The notes beneath the pieces were generated by a model. It had not been told where the DNA came from. It was given only the letters and a program-made list of their open reading frames with translations, and made no database searches. Positions 59,030-64,000 of a stretch of 64,000 bases of DNA are shown here, in pieces. Origin of the DNA: Terriglobia bacterium (GTDB lineage: Bacteria; Acidobacteriota; Terriglobia; Terriglobales; Acidobacteriaceae); the NCBI GenBank assembly GCA_020073495.1, contig JAIQFD010000001.1, positions 620,001-684,000 of the forward strand, written 5' to 3'. Position 1 is the stretch's first letter. Every line of letters begins with the position of its first letter. A program made the position numbers and the translations under genes.

Positions 59030-59704
59030 ATGAAGCGGATCAGTAGCGTTCTCGTTCTGCTCGTGATGGTGGCTGTTGGAACAACATCGCAAGAAACGGC
59101 CAAACAAGCGGCTCCCGCCAAGCAGGGATTCGAGGCGCTAGATGAATTTCTGAAGGAACAACGACAGCCGCCTCCGAACTGGTCTTGGCAGGAGTCCTGT
59201 AAGAAGCTCATCGGCGTCAGGGATAGGTTGTTAGACGATTTAGCGAAGCCGGCCAGCGTCGATGAGAACGAGCTTGTAGTTTCCAAGGGTTTTGCAGACA
59301 CATGTATCCGACGTGCACTGATGGAGACGCCTCCGTACACCAGAGAGCACATGTCCGTAGTCTTGGATGGCTACACGATTTTGAACATCGCTGAGGTGAT
59401 CGACCATTGGAAGAAATCCGCTGTCGAATATGACAAGCTGGTGGAGAAGTACAACGCCCTAGTCGAGCGATACAACGCACTCGCAACCCTTTCTTCCCAA
59501 ATGCAACTGATAGACAAGATCCACGAAAACGCGATGCAGCAGGCGCGGATGCAGATGCTCTATACGCAAGAGCAGTTGAGATATTGGACATGGCGCTCCC
59601 AATCTCAGGCGGTGCCACAGCAAACTGGTCCTGTTAACTGCTCGGTGACAATGAACACTACCGGCGATGGCAGGTTCACGCAGGGGCAAGTAAACTGCCA
59701 CTAA
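59030..59704 (+). CDS. Secreted coiled-coil unknown protein
   Basis: 224 residues with a signal peptide (MKRISSVLVLLVMVAVGTTSQ), a helical part with coiled-coil repeats (about 130-180, KSAVEYDKLVEKYNALVERYNALATLSSQM) and a Gln/Asn/Thr-rich tail with two Cys (PVNCSVTMNTTGDGRFTQGQVNC). No family is recognised. It probably acts in the periplasm. Confidence 0.78.
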   Translation: MKRISSVLVLLVMVAVGTTSQETAKQAAPAKQGFEALDEFLKEQRQPPPNWSWQESCKKLIGVRDRLLDDLAKPASVDENELVVSKGFADTCIRRALMETPPYTREHMSVVLDGYTILNIAEVIDHWKKSAVEYDKLVEKYNALVERYNALATLSSQMQLIDKIHENAMQQARMQMLYTQEQLRYWTWRSQSQAVPQQTGPVNCSVTMNTTGDGRFTQGQVNCH

Positions 59705-59715
59705 CAAATAGAAAA

Positions 59716-59733
59716 CCCCGCTGCCAGGCGGGG
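59716..59733 (-). terminator. Terminator of the 71-aa minus-strand gene
   Basis: On the minus strand CCCCGCC-TGG-CAGCGGGG is followed by TTTTCTATTT. It also ends the plus-strand gene at 59704 poorly. Confidence 0.65.
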
Positions 59734-59823
59734 CTAACTGCGGTGCACATCCAAATTGTATAAACGGAGTGTGCGCTGTGCAAGATATGATCCTCAATAG
59801 TGAACAGGACCGTTGGCGAGAAA

Positions 59824-60039
59824 TCAAACTGGCCGAATATGCTTCTCGAAGTAATCACGAAACATTTTCACATCATGCTTCGCCGCAAACTGAAGCGCCT
59901 CTAAGCGCTGAGCGGTCATCGGCTCCTTGTCCAGAACCGCATACTGGAGAGCAGTGACCTCAACTTCAAGTTTAGTGAGCGCGGTGATGACATCCGTTCG
60001 TAGCTGGGCAACTGCCTTTCTAAGGTCGTCTTCCGGCAT
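59824..60039 (-). CDS. Small helical unknown protein
   Basis: 71 residues from the ATG at 60039, with AAAGGAA 5 nt upstream (MPEDDLRKAVAQLRTDVITALTKLEVEVTALQYAVL). The sequence is amphipathic and all-helical. It faces away from the TIR gene; the 50-bp gap could hold a divergent promoter. Confidence 0.65.
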   Translation of the reverse strand: MPEDDLRKAVAQLRTDVITALTKLEVEVTALQYAVLDKEPMTAQRLEALQFAAKHDVKMFRDYFEKHIRPV

Positions 60040-60089
60040 ACGGTTCCTTTCTTTTGACTGAGGTATGATAGGCGCGTGAAGTCTAAACC

Positions 60090-60566
60090 ATGACGCCATA
60101 CAGTGTGTTTGTAAGCCACAGCATGAGGCAGGAAGACTTGGGAATCGTCTACACCGCCAACCAGGATGCATACGCCCGTGGAATCACCTGCTACATCGCC
60201 GAGAGGGATTGGCAGTTCGGACAGTCTTTGCCCGCCAAGATCGACAAAGCAATTCGCGACTGCGATTGCTTTGTAGCTTTCCTGACCCAAGGCGGCGCGC
60301 ATTCCGCATTTGTTAATCAAGAAATCGGTCATGCAGTTGGCTGCAAGAAGCTGCGCATTTTAGTGGTTGAGCAAGGTGTACAGGTACAGGGATTCGATGT
60401 CGGCAACGAGTACATAAGCCTCGACAGGGCGAACCCATGGGACGCGATAAGCAAGCTAAATACCTATCTGTCTCAGCGACAGTTGGCGAAGGAGCAGCAA
60501 CGGAACGCTGGGTTATTCGTGCTGGTCGTTGTTGGGCTCTTGGCTCTGTTTGGAGGGAGTGAATAG
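60090..60566 (+). CDS. TIR-domain protein with C-terminal membrane anchor
   Basis: 158 residues. TIR pattern: YSVFVSHSMRQEDLG (strand A/box 1), GITCYIAERDWQFGQSLPAKIDKAIRDCDCFVAFLT, and SAFVNQEIGHAVGCKKLRILVV, in which E78 fits the catalytic Glu of NAD-hydrolysing TIR domains. A hydrophobic segment (140-154, AGLFVLVVVGLLALF) ends the protein. TIR proteins in bacteria often act in antiviral defence. No second subunit of Thoeris or of other known TIR systems is adjacent. Confidence 0.8.
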   Translation: MTPYSVFVSHSMRQEDLGIVYTANQDAYARGITCYIAERDWQFGQSLPAKIDKAIRDCDCFVAFLTQGGAHSAFVNQEIGHAVGCKKLRILVVEQGVQVQGFDVGNEYISLDRANPWDAISKLNTYLSQRQLAKEQQRNAGLFVLVVVGLLALFGGSE

Positions 60567-60572
60567 CGGGGG

Positions 60573-60845
60573 TTAACTCGGCCTTCTCTTCTTCCAACGC
60601 GTTCTGGCGGCCTTTACTGCGACCTTCCGGCGCTGTTCACGGGTCATGGTCTTGAGGCGGCGTTTCCCACCGATTAGGCCCCCCTTGCGGCCCATAGCGG
60701 CCATGTACTCGGAGAGGTTAGCTGGCGTAGAGCCTTCTGGTATGTGTGCTTTTTGCGGCTCAGGCGTCTCGCCGGTCGAGCGGTCTACAATCCACTTGGC
60801 GAGTTGGTTGGGATCACGGGGGCGCTTTCCCTTGCCGACTGTCAT
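60573..60845 (-). CDS. Basic KGG-motif protein
   Basis: 90 residues from the ATG at 60845 (MTVGKGKRPRDPNQLAKWIVDRSTG); an ATG at 60854 is an alternative. The C-terminal half, NLSEYMAAMGRKGGLIGGKRRLKTMTREQRRKVAVKAARTRWKKRR, is strongly basic with the KGG/GGK pattern found in small proteins of mobile elements, possibly nucleic-acid binding. It lies near the right inverted repeat. Confidence 0.72.
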   Translation of the reverse strand: MTVGKGKRPRDPNQLAKWIVDRSTGETPEPQKAHIPEGSTPANLSEYMAAMGRKGGLIGGKRRLKTMTREQRRKVAVKAARTRWKKRRPS

Positions 60846-60894
60846 AGGTTCCATCCTGCCACATCCCAGCCATGTCCCGCTACCTCCCACTAGC

Positions 60895-60923
60895 CCTGTG
60901 GATATTCAAACTGACCCACTACC
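60895..60923. repeat. Right terminal inverted repeat
   Basis: CCTGTGGA (60895-60902), TATTC, AAACTGACCCACTACC (60908-60923). Reverse complement of the left repeat except for the 5-bp middle. Confidence 0.75.
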
Positions 60924-60931
60924 GGAACGCT
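60924..60931. repeat. Right target-site duplication GGAACGCT
   Basis: Seven of eight bases equal to the left copy at 55991-55998. Confidence 0.6.
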
Positions 60932-60995
60932 TGCTTCTGGCGCGCCTCGGCGGCAGCTCTGGTAGGATGCGCTCCACTGGAAGCTTTGCCGCATC

Positions 60996-61772
60996 ATGAG
61001 CGCGCTCCACGCCATCATCGCCGGGCCACTCTCCGCCTGGGCCGGACTTGTGGGCTGGGAACTCGTCGCAGGGCGCGCTCCCGTCGGGTTGGCGGTCACG
61101 GCGGCATTCGCCGTGGCGGCGCGTCTCCTGCGCTCCGTCACCCTGGGTGGCGCCGTCGCCGGCGCCGTCGTCACATTCCTGCTCTGGATCGCGTGGCCGC
61201 CCACCTTCGCCGCTTTGCTCACCGTATTCGTGCTGACTGCGGCCGCGACCCGTGTCGGTTATCGGCGCAAGCAGCAGCTTGGCACCGCAGAGCGGCGCGA
61301 AGGCCGTTCCGCCTCCCAAGTGCTCGCCAACCTTTTCGTCGCCACCGTGGCTGCCCTCGCCGCCACCTATCTTCACCAGCCGCTCTTCCTGTTCGGGTGC
61401 GCCGGCGCTCTCGCGGAGGCCGCCGCCGACACCGCCTCCAGCGAGATGGGACAGGCACTCAGCAGCGAGCCCTTCTTGATCACCACCTTCCACCCCGTGC
61501 CTGCCGGAACCAACGGCGGCGTCAGTGGCCCGGGGACTTTCGCCGGGATTGCCTCTGCCCTGATCGTATCTGGAGCCTGCGTCCTTGCGCGGGTGGTGCC
61601 GGGCCACGGGCTGCTGATTGCCCTGATCGCCGGCACCGCTGGCATGTTCCTCGACAGCTTCCTGGGCGCCACTCTCGAACGCATGCGCGTGCTCAACAAT
61701 GACCAGGTGAACTTCACCAGCACCCTTTTCGCCGCCGCCCTTGCCCTCGTCATCGCGAAACTTTGGTTGTAG
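60996..61772 (+). CDS. DUF92 family membrane protein
   Basis: 258 residues with about six hydrophobic segments. ALAEAAADTASSEMGQALS and PAGTNGGVSGPGTFAGI are the family signatures. The DUF92 family includes plant/cyanobacterial phytyl-phosphate kinases, so a polyprenyl or phytyl kinase role is possible. The insert ends only 73 bp upstream. Confidence 0.86.
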   Translation: MSALHAIIAGPLSAWAGLVGWELVAGRAPVGLAVTAAFAVAARLLRSVTLGGAVAGAVVTFLLWIAWPPTFAALLTVFVLTAAATRVGYRRKQQLGTAERREGRSASQVLANLFVATVAALAATYLHQPLFLFGCAGALAEAAADTASSEMGQALSSEPFLITTFHPVPAGTNGGVSGPGTFAGIASALIVSGACVLARVVPGHGLLIALIAGTAGMFLDSFLGATLERMRVLNNDQVNFTSTLFAAALALVIAKLWL

Positions 61773-61943
61773 CACCCGGCGCAATCACGCAAGTTTGTCA
61801 CCCCGAGCGAAGACGCGCCCTTTTCTTCAGCACGCCAAGCGTGCTGGGCACGTCGGAGTCCAGGGACCTGCTTTTCTCGCTGACGATTACTTCTGCAATC
61901 TCACTTCTGCCTTCCTCCATGTTGTTGTACCTTTTCCGCTGAC

Positions 61944-63917
61944 ATGAAACGCTTGCTAGCGCTGTTTCTCCTCTGCTCCTCCTTCGCTCTCGCCCAGCAG
62001 TACGACGTCCTTATCCGCGACGGCCGCTTGGTGGACGGCACTGGAAACCCGTGGATCTATGCAGACCTGGGAGTCATCGGTGACCGCATCGCCTTCATCG
62101 GCCATGCCGATCCCGCGGTCATTGCCAAGCGCACCATCGACGCCCGCGGACTGGTCGTCGCGCCCGGCTTTATCGACATGCTGGGCCAGTCGGAGTGGCG
62201 GTTATTGATCGAACCGCAGGCCGCCAGCAAATTGACGCAAGGCATTACGACCGAGGTTACTGGCGAAGGCGACTCGATCGCCCCGCTCGACGATCGCCTC
62301 GCTAAGGAAGCGGCGGAACATTTCAGCCAGCAGAAGCTCGCCGTGGACTGGCGCACCCTCGACGAGTATTTCCGCCGTCTTGAGATACAAGGTTCCGGCA
62401 TCAACCTGGCCACTTTCGTAGGCGCCACCCAGGTGCGTCGCATGGTCATCGGCGACAGCGATCGCGCGCCCACCCCAGAAGAGCTCGCCAGGATGGAGGA
62501 CATGGTCGGCGACGCCATGTACGACGGCGCGCTCGGCGTGTCCACCTCCCTGCTTTACGCGCCCGCGTACTACGCCAAGACCGACGAGCTGATCGCGCTC
62601 GCCAGGCAGGCTGCAAAGTTTGGCGGCCTCTACGCCACCCACATCCGCAATGAAGCGGACTCGGAGCTGCAGGCCCTCGACGAAGCTTTTCGCATCGGCC
62701 GCGAGGCCCACATCCCGGTCGAGGTCTGGCACCTGAAGGTTGCCGGCAGACAGAACTGGGGGAAGATGCAGCAGATCATCGACGCCATCGAGAAGGCTCG
62801 CGCCTCAGGGGTGGACGTCACTGCCGACCAGTATCCCTACGTCGCCTCTGCGACCTCGCTCAGCACCGTGGTCCCTCCCAAGTACCACGACGGCGGCACC
62901 GACGCTCTCCTCCGCCGCCTCAAGGACCCGCAACAGCGCGCCGCCATCCGGAAGGAGTTGGCGTCGCTCCATCCTGCCTATGAGAACCTGTGGCTGGGGT
63001 CAGGCGGCGCGGACGGCATCCTGGTCACGTCTGTACTCAATCCCGATCTGCGCAAACACCAGGGCAAGACCATCGCACAGATCGCCGCAGCCGAGCACAA
63101 AGACCCGTTCGACGCCCTCCTGGACCTGGTCATCGCCGACCATGACAACGTCGGGGCCGCTTACTTCGAGATGACCGAGTTGGACGTCCGCCTCGCCATG
63201 CAGCGACCGTGGGTCGCGGTGAACAACGACTCCGAGGCCACCAGCCCTGACGGTCCGTTCTCCTACGAGCATCCGCATCCCCGCGCCTACGGCACCTTCC
63301 CCCGGATCCTTGGCAAGTATGTCCGCGAAGAGAAGGTCCTGCGCCTGGAAGACGCGATCCGCAAGTTCACTTCCCTGCCCGCACAGCGCGTGAAGCTTCC
63401 CGACCGCGGCCTGCTGCGCACGGGATACTTCGCCGACATCACCGTCTTCGATCCCGCAACCGTTCTCGATGTCGCGACCTTTGAGGATCCGCACCGCGTC
63501 TCAAAGGGCATCGAGTACGTCTTCGTCAACGGTCTGCTCGCGCTGGAGCACGGAAAGGTCACCGGCCTACTCGGCGGGCGCCCCTTGCGCGGCCCCGGCT
63601 GGGGCGCGCGCGAGGTCTCCCCCGACGGTCTGCCGCCGCGCGGCAAAGTCCAGGGCGTCATCACCGACGAGGATGGCTGGCCCGTCCCACGCGCCAAGGT
63701 CTCCCTGGCGGACGCCTCCGGCAAGCTCTTCGGCGCCTGCGAGACAAAGAAGGACGGACGCTACGAGATCATCAGCACCGAGCCCTGCGATGCCTGCAAG
63801 CTCACCGTCGAACGCGTGGGCTTCTCCTCGGCCGAGCAGCCCGTCCACTACAACGGCGCCAACTCCCTCTGGTTCAGCTTCGCCCTGAAGCAGATGCCGA
63901 ATCCGCCGGAGCCGTGA
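61944..63917 (+). CDS. D-aminoacylase-like secreted amidohydrolase with C-terminal carboxypeptidase-regulatory-like domain
   Basis: 657 residues with a signal peptide (MKRLLALFLLCSSFALA). The barrel resembles N-acyl-D-amino-acid deacylases: QYDVLIRDGRLVDGTGNPW, GFIDMLGQSEW, YATHIRNE, VEVWHLKVAG and VNNDSEATSPDGP. The HxH of the classical first metal site is replaced (FIDMLGQ instead of FIDVHTH) and the ligand region VTGEGDS has Glu where D-aminoacylase has Cys, so perhaps only the tightly bound metal site remains. Residues about 565-650 form an Ig-like carboxypeptidase-regulatory domain (VQGVITDEDGWPVPRAKVSLADASG). The substrate is unknown. Confidence 0.85.
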   Translation: MKRLLALFLLCSSFALAQQYDVLIRDGRLVDGTGNPWIYADLGVIGDRIAFIGHADPAVIAKRTIDARGLVVAPGFIDMLGQSEWRLLIEPQAASKLTQGITTEVTGEGDSIAPLDDRLAKEAAEHFSQQKLAVDWRTLDEYFRRLEIQGSGINLATFVGATQVRRMVIGDSDRAPTPEELARMEDMVGDAMYDGALGVSTSLLYAPAYYAKTDELIALARQAAKFGGLYATHIRNEADSELQALDEAFRIGREAHIPVEVWHLKVAGRQNWGKMQQIIDAIEKARASGVDVTADQYPYVASATSLSTVVPPKYHDGGTDALLRRLKDPQQRAAIRKELASLHPAYENLWLGSGGADGILVTSVLNPDLRKHQGKTIAQIAAAEHKDPFDALLDLVIADHDNVGAAYFEMTELDVRLAMQRPWVAVNNDSEATSPDGPFSYEHPHPRAYGTFPRILGKYVREEKVLRLEDAIRKFTSLPAQRVKLPDRGLLRTGYFADITVFDPATVLDVATFEDPHRVSKGIEYVFVNGLLALEHGKVTGLLGGRPLRGPGWGAREVSPDGLPPRGKVQGVITDEDGWPVPRAKVSLADASGKLFGACETKKDGRYEIISTEPCDACKLTVERVGFSSAEQPVHYNGANSLWFSFALKQMPNPPEP

Positions 63918-64000
63918 CTTGAGGGCTTGCGGCTTACGACTTGAGAGTCACGACCTGCGACTCTGTCCTCCACCCACGACCTCCCGCAGCCATCCCTCGC
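63918..64000. other. Intergenic, no feature seen
   Basis: Only 83 bases remain, with short direct repeats of CTTGCGGCTTACGACTTG type; nothing further supported. Confidence 0.5.

Larger units (their letters stand above)
55999..60923. mobile_element. Cargo-carrying IS1-type transposon-like element, 4.9 kb
   Basis: Bounded by 29-bp imperfect inverted repeats (55999-56027 and 60895-60923; 24 of 29 match) and flanked by 8-bp near-identical direct repeats, the signature of transposition with target duplication. The inside has visibly lower GC than both flanks, different codon use and shorter gaps. It carries a DDE transposase of the IS1 type and seven passenger genes or frames on both strands. It inserted between the beta-propeller gene and the DUF92 gene. 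Confidence 0.72.

Noticed and set aside
58744-59352. A 202-codon minus-strand frame
   Set aside because: It is antisense to the secreted 224-aa gene, whose signal peptide and coiled coil make it the better choice.

Overview
The window is a high-GC bacterial chromosome segment and most resembles an Acidobacteriota (Terriglobia/Koribacter-like) genome. The evidence is the secreted DUF1800/DUF1501 pair, a DUF3857-transglutaminase-TPR protein, an E1 alpha-beta fusion, duplicated chemosensory operons, and many short intergenic repeat families (AGTACTGAGTAC strings, CAGCCG...CGGCTG palindromes, GAGCGAAGCGAAGGG tracts). The taxonomic call is inference from gene content; there is no rRNA or tRNA gene here.

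Layout. 1-9.1 kb: HD-GYP protein (cut by the window edge), DUF1800 and DUF1501 secreted proteins, a DUF4412-like secreted protein, a GAF-GGDEF protein with a degenerate active site, a HicB/HicA pair, a Rieske protein and an orphan nuoB. 9.3-27.4 kb: a 1,077-aa transglutaminase/TPR protein, a four-copy tandem repeat, a methyltransferase, a zinc ribbon coupled to an APC permease, a hydrolase, a saccharopine-dehydrogenase-like protein, DoxX, DAHP synthase preceded by a Phe-rich leader and terminator, an FAD/NADP oxidoreductase, fused E1, a HAD phosphatase, a transglutaminase-like protein and uvrB.

27.5-54.5 kb is a chemosensory super-locus. Cluster 1 (minus strand, 37609 to 27565) encodes CheY, CheW, MCP, CheR, a CheA-REC hybrid, CheB, a second CheW, a REC-PATAN protein and a REC-coiled-coil protein; it looks like a type-IV-pilus/alternative-function system. 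Cluster 2 (plus strand, 46568 to 54517) encodes a TonB-C protein, MCP, CheW, CheR, CheA, CheB, CheY and CheX. Between them lie a four-GAF/three-PAS histidine kinase, a receiver and an NtrC-type sigma-54 activator (46218 to 40566), plus a small operon of unknown function (40282 to 37740). I find sigma-54 promoters (GG-N10-GC) in front of cluster 1, cluster 2 and the small operon. Each has an upstream palindrome of the form GTCTCA-N3-TGAGAC about 90-150 bp away, and a variant of the palindrome overlaps a sigma-70-like promoter of the kinase-activator operon. The simplest reading is one sigma-54 regulon that switches on two chemosensory systems together.

55.99-60.92 kb is a visibly lower-GC insert bounded by 29-bp imperfect inverted repeats beginning GGTAGTGG and by near-identical 8-bp flanking direct repeats (AGAACGCT/GGAACGCT). 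It contains an IS1-type DDE transposase plus passengers: a proteasome-like Ntn hydrolase, a TIR-domain membrane protein, a KGG-motif basic protein and several small unknowns. It looks like a cargo-carrying IS1-family transposon. The window ends with a DUF92 membrane protein and a D-aminoacylase-like amidohydrolase that lacks the canonical HxH.
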